Shown piece by piece: positions 29,118 to 39,287 of a stretch of DNA of 41,086 nt; the first letter of the stretch is position 1, and each line of letters begins with the position of its first letter. The stretch spans positions 1 through 41,086 of the forward strand of contig JAHLMO010000004.1 in the NCBI GenBank assembly GCA_018920305.1, given 5' to 3'. The notes under the pieces are model-generated. The model was given only the letters and a program-made list of their open reading frames with translations. It had not been told where the DNA came from and searched no databases. This DNA is from Candidatus Aenigmatarchaeota archaeon (lineage in GTDB: Archaea > Aenigmatarchaeota > Aenigmatarchaeia > CG10238-14 > SpSt-28). The translations under genes and the position numbers were made by a program.

Positions 29118-29682
29118 ATACAAAATAAATTATTAGAATTAATGCAATTAAAGAACAACAAAATATTATTAAAATTTTAAATAAAAAATCTCTTTTTTCT
29201 TCTTTAGAATCTTTTGTAGGAAAGTCTTTTTGATTTTCAAAATGAGATTTAAATAATTTCAAATTTTTTAAATCTATTAGATAACTTTCAACTTCTCTAT
29301 TATTGTTGTAAATTTTTAAAATTTTTGAATTGTTTGGAAGATTAATTATAACATTTTTAATAATAAAGTCATATTTCTCTATTCTTTTTCCTCTTATTAA
29401 ATCGAAAGTTTCTTCGAAGAATTCGTCTTCAGTATAATCTAAGTATATCGATTTAATTTTTTTCTCATTTTCATCAAAAATTGATATTTCTATTTTTCCC
29501 ATCTTATTAATACTTTCACTTTCATTTTCTATTATATTGATTCCACTATAAAAGTAATAGGTTGAAAGAGAAATATCACCTTCTTTACTAATTAGAATTT
29601 GTAGTTCCAAGTAAATTTGAGAAAGAGTTATATTAATAGCTAGAAACAAAAAATTAATTAAGACGAAATATTTTAGAATCAT
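29080..29682 (-). CDS. Secreted protein with N-terminal signal and C-terminal TM anchor, unknown
   Basis: Hydrophobic N-terminus, C-terminal TM followed by KRRR. Confidence 0.6.
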   Translation of the reverse strand: MILKYFVLINFLFLAINITLSQIYLELQILISKEGDISLSTYYFYSGINIIENESESINKMGKIEISIFDENEKKIKSIYLDYTEDEFFEETFDLIRGKRIEKYDFIIKNVIINLPNNSKILKIYNNNREVESYLIDLKNLKLFKSHFENQKDFPTKDSKEEKRDFLFKILIIFCCSLIALILIIYFVFKRRRVPSANYQ

Positions 29683-30404
29683 AATTTTTTAATATATTTA
29701 ACTTTTTTGTAATAGTGGATGAACAAGAAAAGAGAAATGATGATAATTATAATAAAGATAATCCATATTGGAAATCTAGTTGTCTCGATTATACAATCTG
29801 GATCATCAATACAATTTTCATCACAAATACCATCCCTTATGTTTAAACAGATTATATTAGGTTTTAATTCTACGCAATCTGGATCTATTCCGGGAAGACA
29901 ATCGGGATCACAAATACCATCTCTGTCTTTAATACAAACACCATCTCTACTATCTAATGGACAATCTGAGAGACAACTCAAATAACTCTCATATTCTTCA
30001 CAAATCTTATTGTAATTACATAGCGAAAATTCTTTAGAGAAAATTTCCCTTTCGTCCTTATAAATTTTTAAATATCTATATTCTATATTCTTATCATATA
30101 GAAATCTTACATGGATAACTGTAAAATCTACTTCAATGGGAGGATTTGTTAAAATATAAAATACTGGTTGAAATGTAGTTTCATTAATAACTTTCTTATT
30201 TTTATCTAGTATTTGTAACTTGTAATTTCCAGGAATAGTAAAAATTGTAGGGTTACCAATTCTTACTTTAATTTCATCAATTTTAACGCTATCATTTTTA
30301 TATATTTCAAAAAGTATAGATAAAACTGATTGAGAAAGAGATATATAGAATAAGAATTGCAATAGAATAGTGATAAAAAATAAAAATAAGTATACTTTTC
30401 TCAT
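29679..30404 (-). CDS. Secreted type I membrane protein with DGxCDPDC...DPDC repeats
   Basis: Signal peptide; CIKDRDGICDPDCLPGIDPDC and CLNIRDGICDENCIDDPDC; C-terminal TM. Confidence 0.65.
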   Translation of the reverse strand: MRKVYLFLFFITILLQFLFYISLSQSVLSILFEIYKNDSVKIDEIKVRIGNPTIFTIPGNYKLQILDKNKKVINETTFQPVFYILTNPPIEVDFTVIHVRFLYDKNIEYRYLKIYKDEREIFSKEFSLCNYNKICEEYESYLSCLSDCPLDSRDGVCIKDRDGICDPDCLPGIDPDCVELKPNIICLNIRDGICDENCIDDPDCIIETTRFPIWIIFIIIIIISLFLFIHYYKKVKYIKKL

Positions 30405-30417
30405 AATAATTTAAAAT

Positions 30418-31806
30418 TTAACATTGAAGAAATGGAAGTGAAGATAAGTATTTCCAACTTTCTTCGGCAAAAGCTCTAGGTTCTGGTGCTCCTGCAAAAC
30501 TCATTATATCCCTTCCTCCGAATCTATTTTTATTACCAAAACAAGTTACATCGTAGCTTCTCGGACATTTTGTACCTCTTTCACCACAATATTCTCTTGT
30601 ATATGGTGGAACAGGATCATCTCCACTAAGATACGATTTTAAACAGTTAGCTCTTGGATTTACTAAACCAAAACCACATCTACACGCATCTATATATTCG
30701 TCGTTAAGTCCAAATTCATGACCAAGTTCATGAGTAGTTATTTCTCTAGAAAGTGCTGATGCAACAACTACTTTCATCAGCATAGAATAACCGCCAGCTC
30801 CACAAATTAAACCTTCTACTAGACCAACAATATAGTCATATGTTTCTCCTGTACTATCTGCGCACCTTTTGATTTCCATCAAATTATTCCTTAGACCTAT
30901 ATTACCACACTCTATTTTAAATCTACAATTTTTTTCGACTATTATAGACTTAACCTTTTCTGGACAAGCAGATAATGGAATACTTTTAACAAAAAAATCA
31001 AATTGTTCCTCGGCAGCTCTTCTAAAACTTTGCATATCTCTATTCCAATTTACAGGTATAAACAGAATTCTCAATTTTGGTTTTTCTTCTATACAATCAA
31101 TTCCGTTCCAATATTTTCCTTCTTCGCAACATGCTCTACTATATTTTTTAAAACCAGATGCAACTGGATTGCATCTTAAATTACCAGAACATTGATTATC
31201 ACAAAAACATTCTTCTCCTCTATTTTTTTTCTTTGTGTATCCTTTTTCGTCTGAATTTGGATCTTCTGGACAACAAACTTTTTCTTTAGTATCTTCAATA
31301 CAATCTATTGAATTTCTACAATTCTCACCAATGAATCTATTACAATAACCATCTCCAATACATATTGGATTTGGTCCTTTACATTCTCTCGATTCCAATT
31401 TGCATTTTTCTATATCACAAAAATTAGTAGAAATATTAATTGGATAATCACAGTTAAAAATTTTTATCTTTTCGGAATCTTTTAGAATACAATATTTAGA
31501 AGCTTTATATATTTCTGTTTCTTCTATATTAAAATCGAGAAAAAAAGAATAGTTTCTATTCCCAATATTAATTTTTATTATATTATCTTTAACTATTAAA
31601 TCACTTAATCCAAGAAAATATTGTGTATAAAAATATTCTGTTGAAATTTTCGAAATTTTCTTAATTAATTCGATAAAATTTTTAACTTTCTCTTCTTCTA
31701 TCTTTTTTTCGATTTCTTTAGAAAAATAAAATAATAAGTTTTGAACAGAAGAAAATATTATAATTCCTATAAGAAATGAAATAATTATTATAGATATCAA
31801 ATTCAT
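30418..31806 (-). CDS. Membrane-anchored, Cys-rich metzincin-like metallopeptidase
   Basis: N-terminal TM; HELGHEFGLNDEY (HExxHxxGxxD) and downstream DIMSFAG (candidate Met-turn); many Cys. Confidence 0.75.
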   Translation of the reverse strand: MNLISIIIISFLIGIIIFSSVQNLLFYFSKEIEKKIEEEKVKNFIELIKKISKISTEYFYTQYFLGLSDLIVKDNIIKINIGNRNYSFFLDFNIEETEIYKASKYCILKDSEKIKIFNCDYPINISTNFCDIEKCKLESRECKGPNPICIGDGYCNRFIGENCRNSIDCIEDTKEKVCCPEDPNSDEKGYTKKKNRGEECFCDNQCSGNLRCNPVASGFKKYSRACCEEGKYWNGIDCIEEKPKLRILFIPVNWNRDMQSFRRAAEEQFDFFVKSIPLSACPEKVKSIIVEKNCRFKIECGNIGLRNNLMEIKRCADSTGETYDYIVGLVEGLICGAGGYSMLMKVVVASALSREITTHELGHEFGLNDEYIDACRCGFGLVNPRANCLKSYLSGDDPVPPYTREYCGERGTKCPRSYDVTCFGNKNRFGGRDIMSFAGAPEPRAFAEESWKYLSSLPFLQC

Positions 31807-31808
31807 AG

Positions 31809-32324
31809 TTATACTACTCTTAAAACAATATAACCAACCTCTCCATCAGGTATAGGAATTGTCAAAACATAACTTTTTATATTACTTTTTCTGTTATCTA
31901 ATATATCATTACCATAGACATAGTATAACGTTTGATTATAATATATAACTAATTGCCATCTATTTTTTCCTATAAAATTATCAAAAATAGGAAAAATTAT
32001 ATCTGAAACATTATATGCTCCCAATGAAATTCCATAAAAGACTTTATCTCCTAAATCTATTCTTTTTCTTGTTTCTTCATCATATCTTTTTAAATATAAT
32101 AAACTATCGATCATCATTTGAAGGTATGTTTTTTCTAATGTTTGAAATTTTGCAATATATAATTTGGCAATTAATCTAAGTGCTAAATCATCGAATACTA
32201 TAGATCTAGATATTTCATGAGTTTTAGAGGAAAAATAAGAAGTATAATAGATAGAATAAATTATTACAAAAGAAGTAATAATTACAACAATTATAATCCA
32301 TATTAATTCTGATTGAAATATCAT
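31809..32324 (-). CDS. Single-TM pilin-like protein, unknown
   Basis: MIFQSELIWIIIVVIITSFVIIYSIYY N-terminus; listed ORF extends to 32369. Confidence 0.6.
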   Translation of the reverse strand: MIFQSELIWIIIVVIITSFVIIYSIYYTSYFSSKTHEISRSIVFDDLALRLIAKLYIAKFQTLEKTYLQMMIDSLLYLKRYDEETRKRIDLGDKVFYGISLGAYNVSDIIFPIFDNFIGKNRWQLVIYYNQTLYYVYGNDILDNRKSNIKSYVLTIPIPDGEVGYIVLRVV

Positions 32325-32345
32325 AAAATTATTATTTTTATTTTT

Positions 32346-34148
32346 ATGAAAAAAAAGTTTAAAATTCAATCAACTCATTTTTTAGCTATAATTTCAATAG
32401 TAATTTCTCTTTTTTCAATTTCTTTAATAATTTTTTATAATGAATATTTTAGGTCAAAATATTTGGAAGAACAAGAAAAAATAAATTTTAAAAACGAAGT
32501 TTATCAAATCGCTAAAAAATTAATAAGTTGTTTAGGAGAGGAAAAAGAAGGAATTTTTTATATTAACAAATCTAAACTCGACAAATTTTCTAAATTATAT
32601 GAAGAAATTGAGCCGAGATGTGCAATAGCAGATAGTTTTGATTATACAGTTAAAGTAATTCAATTAGAAAAAGAAATACGAAACTATCCATTTAATTTAG
32701 GAGGGGGATGTGGATGGGCATGGGTAATAAATAGTGGAGCGGGTAAAATGCATAGTTCTGTTTCTTTAGTAACTTCAGATGGAAAAGAATTAAGAAGACA
32801 CTATACATCTCCAAATATGGATGGAGATCCTTCTAGAACTGCTGTTGATAAAATGGGAAATATATGGGTTGGTAATAGAAATAATAATTTGTTAGTGAAA
32901 ATTGCGTTTGATAAAAATCTTTGTAAAGGAAAAATTCCAGAAGATGTTAATAAAAACGGTAAAATAGATGAAGATGAAATGATTTCTTTTAATGAAGATG
33001 GATGTATATTGGCAAAAATTTATTTGAAAGATTGTTATAGAGGAGATAGAGGTATAAGGGCTGTGTGTATTGATAAAGATGAAAATGTATATGTAGGATG
33101 CTGGGATAGTAGAAAATTATTTAAAATTTCTAAAGATGGAAAAATAGAAAAAGAGTGGCGACTTCCATCTAGTCCTTATGGTTGTGTAGTTGGTAACGAT
33201 GGAAAAGTATACATTACTACACTTTCTTCTAATATTTTAATATTAGATCCAGAAAGCGGAAATATAGAAAATATAAATATTGGTACATATGAAGCTACTT
33301 ATGGTGTTTGGAGATGTTATAATTTAGATTGCATAGTTTTTTCTACATGGCAAGATGGAGGAGTAATTTTATTCGATACAACTTCTAAAAAAATAATTTG
33401 GAAAAATTATTGCGGTAGCTATACTAGAGGAGTTTTCGTTGATAAAGAAAATAATATTTATGTAGTTTCTAGTAGTCACTCTAAAGTATGTAAATTTAAT
33501 TTTAAAGGAAAACTCATAAAGGAAGCACTTACTTGTAAAGAACCAACAGGAATATCTATGGATGCTTGTGGTAATTTATGGGTTGAATGCAGATCTTCAG
33601 GAATCGATATCTTTGATACAGATCTTAATAAAATCAATTCCTTTACAATCTTAGGTTCTCACTATACCTATTCTGATTTTACTGGTTTTCTTTCAGATGC
33701 AAGAGTAGAGATAGCAGAGGTTGAGGAAAGAAAAATCATCATAGAAAGAAAAGAGTGGAATTTTGGTTTAAGAGGTAGTGAAGTTTTAGGTGGAAAAATA
33801 TCTATAGGTCCAAAAATTTATTACGAAACTTCAATTTCTTTACCTATTTTAATAAAATATAATGAGACACATATAATCGAAGGAATTTTAGTAATCACAG
33901 CTTATAAAGGATTTTTAGAAATTTTCTATAGCTTCCTAGACAGTTTATGCAATAAAGAAATAAAAGAATTAGAAATATCAAAAAAATTTTATTTCGATTA
34001 TGATGTAAAAGTATTTAAAGATAAAGTATGTAGCGAAAATGTCTGTAAAAAACTTGTTTGTAATTATGATATAGAGGAAAAAGAATTTAAAAAAGGAGAA
34101 AATATAATAAATATAAAAATATATGACGGAAAACTAATTTTTAGTTAA
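32346..34148 (+). CDS. Membrane-anchored beta-propeller (NHL / streptogramin-lyase-like) with pilin-like N-terminus
   Basis: Repeated blades: DKMGNIWVGNRNNNLLVKI, DKDENVYVGCWDSRKLFKI, GNDGKVYITTLSSNILIL, DKENNIYVVSSSHSKVCKF, DACGNLWVECRSSGIDIF. Listed ORF starts at 32313. Confidence 0.75.
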   Translation: MKKKFKIQSTHFLAIISIVISLFSISLIIFYNEYFRSKYLEEQEKINFKNEVYQIAKKLISCLGEEKEGIFYINKSKLDKFSKLYEEIEPRCAIADSFDYTVKVIQLEKEIRNYPFNLGGGCGWAWVINSGAGKMHSSVSLVTSDGKELRRHYTSPNMDGDPSRTAVDKMGNIWVGNRNNNLLVKIAFDKNLCKGKIPEDVNKNGKIDEDEMISFNEDGCILAKIYLKDCYRGDRGIRAVCIDKDENVYVGCWDSRKLFKISKDGKIEKEWRLPSSPYGCVVGNDGKVYITTLSSNILILDPESGNIENINIGTYEATYGVWRCYNLDCIVFSTWQDGGVILFDTTSKKIIWKNYCGSYTRGVFVDKENNIYVVSSSHSKVCKFNFKGKLIKEALTCKEPTGISMDACGNLWVECRSSGIDIFDTDLNKINSFTILGSHYTYSDFTGFLSDARVEIAEVEERKIIIERKEWNFGLRGSEVLGGKISIGPKIYYETSISLPILIKYNETHIIEGILVITAYKGFLEIFYSFLDSLCNKEIKELEISKKFYFDYDVKVFKDKVCSENVCKKLVCNYDIEEKEFKKGENIINIKIYDGKLIFS

Positions 34149-34159
34149 TTAATAAAAAG

Positions 34160-35416
34160 ATGAATCCAATTCACATTTCTATAATAATATTTTCGGTTTT
34201 TATTTTATTATTAAGTTATTTTTTCTTGAATGTTAATTTTTCAAAATTTGCTGAAAAGTTTTTTGAAATTAAAAAGATAGATATATTTGAAAATATAAAA
34301 AATATTATTTCATCTTATTCTAAGTTATCTCTTTATTATTCAGCAACTTATAATTTGAGAGGCGAATCCCATACATGGATTTTTAATGGTTTCAATCCCT
34401 TAGAGTTTGAATTTTTAAAAAGTTGTAAAGAAAATATTACTAGAGATTTATTTAATACTTATTTATCAAAATTTTATATTTCTCTACCTCTAAATATAAA
34501 TATAAATTTTACTCAAAAATGTCAGTGGAATTTAAAGGAAGAAGATGTATTTTTCGGAAAGCATGATGAAGGAAAATTTAGTTTAAATTGCTCAGAAGTA
34601 GAAATTATTATCTTTACTAATGATACTATTTCGTTAGATAAAATTGAACCAGAAAATTTTATAACGAATAATAGATATTGGTATTTATATAGAAAAATAT
34701 ATGAGTGGGCTAGAGAAAATGGTGATGAATTTGCAAGTTGTGTTTGTAGCTTAGTTAGTTCTTGTGCAGATTGTAAATCAATAGATATATGCTATCAAAA
34801 TTTGTTTGAATCTTTAAAAGAAAAGTTTAAAGATGATGAATATGTAATTTGTAGAAAAACAAAACCATGTTGCTATAGAGAATTGGGTGAGCCTTGTATT
34901 GATTTAGACGGTTGTCACTTTTGGACAAAAAATATTTGCTATTTAGATCCAAATTATGAATGTCCTTCTATAGGTTCTAATTTTGAGAAAGTGTTTCCTA
35001 TTACTAGGGTTTCTTCTTCAAATGTTTTTATTTATTTAACATGTTTATGGATCGAAAATAGAATGGAAACGAGTGTAATTTATGAATGCAGCGAACATAA
35101 ATATTATGAATCAACACCTTCAGGTCCTGATAAGCTAATCTTTACAATTGGAGTTTTTGCAGGTTGGAAAAATTATAAAGCTTGCAGAGAGATAATAGAA
35201 TGTTATTATGACGCAAATAATGCTAAATGCAAAAATTGTAATAATAATATATGTGAAGTTTGTTATTTGCCTTTTATAAGTTGTGAAAAAAAACCATGCT
35301 ATCCACCTCCAAAATACATGGAATGTATGAATTGTAAAGCTCAATGTAGAAATGAAACTTGTAAAGTCATAAGATGCGAAGAATGTAAGGATAAAGAAGA
35401 AAAATGTTTTTCCTAA
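34160..35416 (+). CDS. Secreted/anchored Cys-rich protein, unknown
   Basis: N-terminal TM; dense Cys in the C-terminal half (CKNCNNNICEVCYLP...CMNCKAQCRNETCKVIRCEECKDKEEKC). Confidence 0.6.
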   Translation: MNPIHISIIIFSVFILLLSYFFLNVNFSKFAEKFFEIKKIDIFENIKNIISSYSKLSLYYSATYNLRGESHTWIFNGFNPLEFEFLKSCKENITRDLFNTYLSKFYISLPLNININFTQKCQWNLKEEDVFFGKHDEGKFSLNCSEVEIIIFTNDTISLDKIEPENFITNNRYWYLYRKIYEWARENGDEFASCVCSLVSSCADCKSIDICYQNLFESLKEKFKDDEYVICRKTKPCCYRELGEPCIDLDGCHFWTKNICYLDPNYECPSIGSNFEKVFPITRVSSSNVFIYLTCLWIENRMETSVIYECSEHKYYESTPSGPDKLIFTIGVFAGWKNYKACREIIECYYDANNAKCKNCNNNICEVCYLPFISCEKKPCYPPPKYMECMNCKAQCRNETCKVIRCEECKDKEEKCFS

Positions 35417-35422
35417 AAAATT

Positions 35423-35806
35423 ATGAAAATATTTGAGATTATAATTATTTTAATTTTTACACTTTTTTCTTTAATAATTATCTTTCAATATTTTTTTGAA
35501 AATAGATTAGAAATAAAAGAAAAAGAGATTGTAATAAATTCGAAAGAAAATTATTTATCTAAAATAAGAGATTTAATAGTTAGTTGCTTTAATGAGAATA
35601 AAAAAGAAAATAAAATAATTGTGTGCTACAAAATAAATTATTTAGGAAAAAACGAAATTAAAAAGAAAGAGATCGAAAAAGCAATCTCCAATTTAAATAT
35701 ATATGTTGAAATAAATTTTGAAACAATTAATACAAACGAGAAAACTATAATTGTTTATTCTATTGATAAAATTGTATTGAAAAAAGCAAAAGAGATAATA
35801 GGTTAA
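35423..35806 (+). CDS. Small single-TM pilin-like protein with Cys pair
   Basis: N-terminal hydrophobic helix; LIVSCFNENKKENKIIVCYKI. Confidence 0.55.
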   Translation: MKIFEIIIILIFTLFSLIIIFQYFFENRLEIKEKEIVINSKENYLSKIRDLIVSCFNENKKENKIIVCYKINYLGKNEIKKKEIEKAISNLNIYVEINFETINTNEKTIIVYSIDKIVLKKAKEIIG

Positions 35807-36285
35807 AATATCTCAACTTTAGTAAAATTTCTATACAAAGTAACTACAATTTCAAATTCCTTAATTCCATAGAAAGATTTAATAATAAAATCTAAAAACT
35901 CTTTTCTTCTTTCAAAATGATAAGTTTTCATGCTTGCGTTACAGCTCAATTTTTCACATTTTATTCTTTCATCTTTATAAGCTATACATAGAAATTCGCC
36001 TTCAATAACTTTATCTTTAATATCGTTTAAATTATCTAGTTTTGTAATACTTATAGGATAAACAAAAAGTGCTCGAACGTTTTCATTTAATATAATTTTT
36101 TCGTCTTCTTGAGAAAACGGAAAACTCCAACACATGTTTTCTATCTTATTTCTTAAATTATAAAAACTTTTAAAAACTTTGTTTCTACTTTCTTCCTCTC
36201 TATATATACCAAACAAATAAACAAAAGTGAATAAAAGAATTATCGAAACTATTGCTGCAAAAATTATTTGAAACGGTATTTCCAT
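35803..36285 (-). CDS. Small single-TM pilin-like protein
   Basis: MEIPFQIIFAAIVSIILLFTFVYLFGIY; conserved-type Cys residues. Confidence 0.55.
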   Translation of the reverse strand: MEIPFQIIFAAIVSIILLFTFVYLFGIYREEESRNKVFKSFYNLRNKIENMCWSFPFSQEDEKIILNENVRALFVYPISITKLDNLNDIKDKVIEGEFLCIAYKDERIKCEKLSCNASMKTYHFERRKEFLDFIIKSFYGIKEFEIVVTLYRNFTKVEIF

Positions 36286-36287
36286 AA

Positions 36288-36809
36288 CTATGCAATAATT
36301 TCTATTTGATTAGAATCTAAATATTTTATTATTACTATATCATCTTTTCGAATATATCTGTTTTCTACATTCCATACTATATCATCTCTATATCCACAAT
36401 TATAACTTTGAAACTGAAGAGTTCTACAATTATCGTAATCTCTCAAAACTTTTGAAATGTTATGTGGAAAAATTTTGAAATCCTTTGATGTATGGAAAGA
36501 AATTTTAAAGCAATAATGTGTTTTAAAATTTTTATATTTTTCAGCTTCTATCCAACATTTAATCAAATAAGATGTAAATTTTCTTATAATTTCATCTTCA
36601 TCTTCAGAAAAAATTTTTATACTTTCGATATTTTCCTCAATTTTACATTTTTCTGGAATTTTTTGGTTTGGAAAAATTTTTGTATATAAGTTACAATAGA
36701 AATAATTTGAGATATTTTCCTTCCAAAAGATTATTATACTAATTGAAATAAGTAAAGCTGCAATTCCTATAACAAAATACCAATTAATTTCAATTGCAAT
36801 TAATTTCAT
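36288..36809 (-). CDS. Small single-TM pilin-like protein with MKLIAIE N-terminus
   Basis: MKLIAIEINWYFVIGIAALLISISIIIFW; YLIKCWIEAEKYKNFKTHYCFKI. Confidence 0.55.
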   Translation of the reverse strand: MKLIAIEINWYFVIGIAALLISISIIIFWKENISNYFYCNLYTKIFPNQKIPEKCKIEENIESIKIFSEDEDEIIRKFTSYLIKCWIEAEKYKNFKTHYCFKISFHTSKDFKIFPHNISKVLRDYDNCRTLQFQSYNCGYRDDIVWNVENRYIRKDDIVIIKYLDSNQIEIIA

Positions 36810-36823
36810 AATAAATATTATTT

Positions 36824-38911
36824 TTGTTTCTAAATTTTAGAATTATGATTTCTGAAGAAAAACTTCAAAAATTAAAAAAAGAATTTTCTGATGTTTATAT
36901 CGAATTTTATCTAAGAGAATTAGAAAAAAAGGAAAGAAAAAATTGGTATGAAAAACTTTGTTATATTTCATCTAAAATTATTCCTTTGAAAATCGAAAAT
37001 AAAAAATTAAGTGAAGATATAGTTTTTTCAAATTTAAATGTTTTACCGAGTGAAGTAATTTCTTTGGCTTTATTTTCTTTTATTTTTCTTTTTATAATTT
37101 TCATCCCCCTTTATTTCGTTTTTACTGATATTGGAATTTTTTTATTTATAGTTCCAATAGGAGTTTCTTTTATACTTTATAACTATCCTAGTTTTAAAGC
37201 ACAAGTAAATAAAATTCAAACTAATAGCGAAGCGATTAAAATTATAACTTATTTAGTTTTATATTTAGAGCAAAATCCAAATTTTGAGGCTGCACTAGAA
37301 TTTACTTCTAGGAAAGTTAAAGGAATATTAGCTGACGATATAAGAAAAATAATATGGGATCTAAAAACAGGAAGATTTTCTAATTTAAAACAAGCTATTG
37401 AATTTTATGTTCCAAAATGGATGAAATGGAATGAAAATTTTGTTAGAACGTTAATTTTATTATCTAATATAGGCTATGTTACTTCTCAAGAAGAAAGAAG
37501 AAATTTGTTGAGAAAAGCACTAGATTTTATTTTATCGAAAAATTTAGAAGAAACAAAAATATATGTAGAAAAAGTTAGAAATCCAATAACACTTCTTTTT
37601 ATGTTTGGCTTATTAATGCCATCAATTGGTTTAATTATGTTTCCCATGATTTCTGTTTTTTTGCATTTGTCTGTAAAACCAGGATATATAATTTTTGGAT
37701 ATTTAGTTGTTTTGCCATTATTGAATTTATATTTAATAACTAGAACTATTTCTTTAAGGCCTGGAGCTTTTTTGGTAGTAGATATTTCTAAACATCCTAA
37801 ATTAGCTCCAACAAATTATTTTTATTTGGGAAAAAATTTAATTCCAATAATACCTTTAGTGATTATTGTTTTCTTAATAATAAGTCTCTATGGATTTTTG
37901 CATTTTATTGATTTTTACTCAGAATATTATAAACTTTTAAATATAGGTGCTGAAAGAAAGTTAGAAGAGTTAATAAGAGAGGAAAATAGCATAGAAAATA
38001 TCGGAAATTTAATTGCCAGCTTTCTTATTCCATTAGCTTTAGGAGTTTCTTTATTTCTATATTTTTATTTAAATTCCTTTCAGAAAATTAAAATGAGAAA
38101 AGAAGTTAAAGATATAGAAGAAGATCTTCCTAATCTTTTAGTAACGAGCGGAAATTTTTTGGAATCTGGATATCCAATTGAGAAAACAATAGAAAAAACT
38201 TTAGAAGAGTATGAAAGATTAGGATTAAAAGAAAAACCTGGTTACAAATTTTTTAGTCTTTTAAGAGAAAGAATAATGAAATTTGGAGAAAATGTTAACT
38301 TAGCAATATTTGGTAAGAATGGATTAATTAATTATTTTCCTTCAGTATTATTAGAAGAGGTGTTTAGAATTTTAATAGATACAACTTATAAAAGTGTAAG
38401 AAGTGCAGGTAACATAGCAAAAACTATAGCGAGATATTTAGAAAATATATTTCAAGCTGAATTTAGACTAAAAGAATTGTTAAGCGATGTTAGAGGTAAT
38501 TTGAAAATGCAAGCACAATTTTTAATTCCAATAATTACTGGAATAGTTTCTTCCACAGGAATATTTATTATTAATATGCTTGCAATTTTATCTAATTGGT
38601 TAGGAGAATTAGAAAAAGCTTTCGGAGCAGTTGGAACATTTAAAGAAATTATTGATGTAATGGTCGGAGATTTTAGAAAAGTAATTCCACTAACAGTTTT
38701 ACAAGCTGTTGTTGGATGTTATACTGTTATTGCAATAGTCTTAATGTCTTATTTACTTAGTGGAATAGAAAGTGGGTTTGATAGAGTTGCAAGAGATTAT
38801 GAAATTGCTGAAAATTTAAAATTTGGATTAATAATATATTTTATAGTTGGAATTATGAGTTTAATTGTATTTTCACAAATTACTCAACAATTAAAACTAG
38901 GACTAACTTAA
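36824..38911 (+). CDS. TadC/FlaJ-family (T2SSF-domain) membrane platform protein of a type IV pilus-like system
   Basis: Two halves with TM pairs around LPNLLVTSGNFLESGYPIEKTIEKTLEEY and SVRSAGNIAKTIARYLENIFQAEFRLKELLSDVRGNLKMQAQFLIPIITGIVSSTGIFIINML. Confidence 0.82.
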   Translation: MFLNFRIMISEEKLQKLKKEFSDVYIEFYLRELEKKERKNWYEKLCYISSKIIPLKIENKKLSEDIVFSNLNVLPSEVISLALFSFIFLFIIFIPLYFVFTDIGIFLFIVPIGVSFILYNYPSFKAQVNKIQTNSEAIKIITYLVLYLEQNPNFEAALEFTSRKVKGILADDIRKIIWDLKTGRFSNLKQAIEFYVPKWMKWNENFVRTLILLSNIGYVTSQEERRNLLRKALDFILSKNLEETKIYVEKVRNPITLLFMFGLLMPSIGLIMFPMISVFLHLSVKPGYIIFGYLVVLPLLNLYLITRTISLRPGAFLVVDISKHPKLAPTNYFYLGKNLIPIIPLVIIVFLIISLYGFLHFIDFYSEYYKLLNIGAERKLEELIREENSIENIGNLIASFLIPLALGVSLFLYFYLNSFQKIKMRKEVKDIEEDLPNLLVTSGNFLESGYPIEKTIEKTLEEYERLGLKEKPGYKFFSLLRERIMKFGENVNLAIFGKNGLINYFPSVLLEEVFRILIDTTYKSVRSAGNIAKTIARYLENIFQAEFRLKELLSDVRGNLKMQAQFLIPIITGIVSSTGIFIINMLAILSNWLGELEKAFGAVGTFKEIIDVMVGDFRKVIPLTVLQAVVGCYTVIAIVLMSYLLSGIESGFDRVARDYEIAENLKFGLIIYFIVGIMSLIVFSQITQQLKLGLT

Positions 38912-38912
38912 T

Positions 38913-39287
38913 ATGTTACCTTTAAATATAATATTTTTAGTAATTATAAGTATAATTGCTGTTATTATAGTTACTATTTTGATTTTAAATGTTAGAGGAA
39001 TTACTTTGGAAAAAATATTAGATTTCTTACATATATATAAACCTTCTTACGAATTTCAAACATGTATTACGAGATTTATTAGTGAAAATAATGTAGATTT
39101 AGATAAATTGTGTAATATATGTAAAAATATTGGAAAAAAAATAAAAAGAAATTGTATTTGTTTTGCTGTGCATGCTAATGAAATATCTTTTTCAAAATGC
39201 GAAAATAGATGTCAAAATATATATGATAACAAAGTTTTATTGATTAGATATTCTTTGGCAGAAGATTTGTCATTTATAGAGTGCTAA
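38913..39287 (+). CDS. Small single-TM Cys-rich pilin-like protein
   Basis: MLPLNIIFLVIISIIAVIIVTILIL; CNICKNIGKKIKRNCICF. Confidence 0.55.
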   Translation: MLPLNIIFLVIISIIAVIIVTILILNVRGITLEKILDFLHIYKPSYEFQTCITRFISENNVDLDKLCNICKNIGKKIKRNCICFAVHANEISFSKCENRCQNIYDNKVLLIRYSLAEDLSFIEC

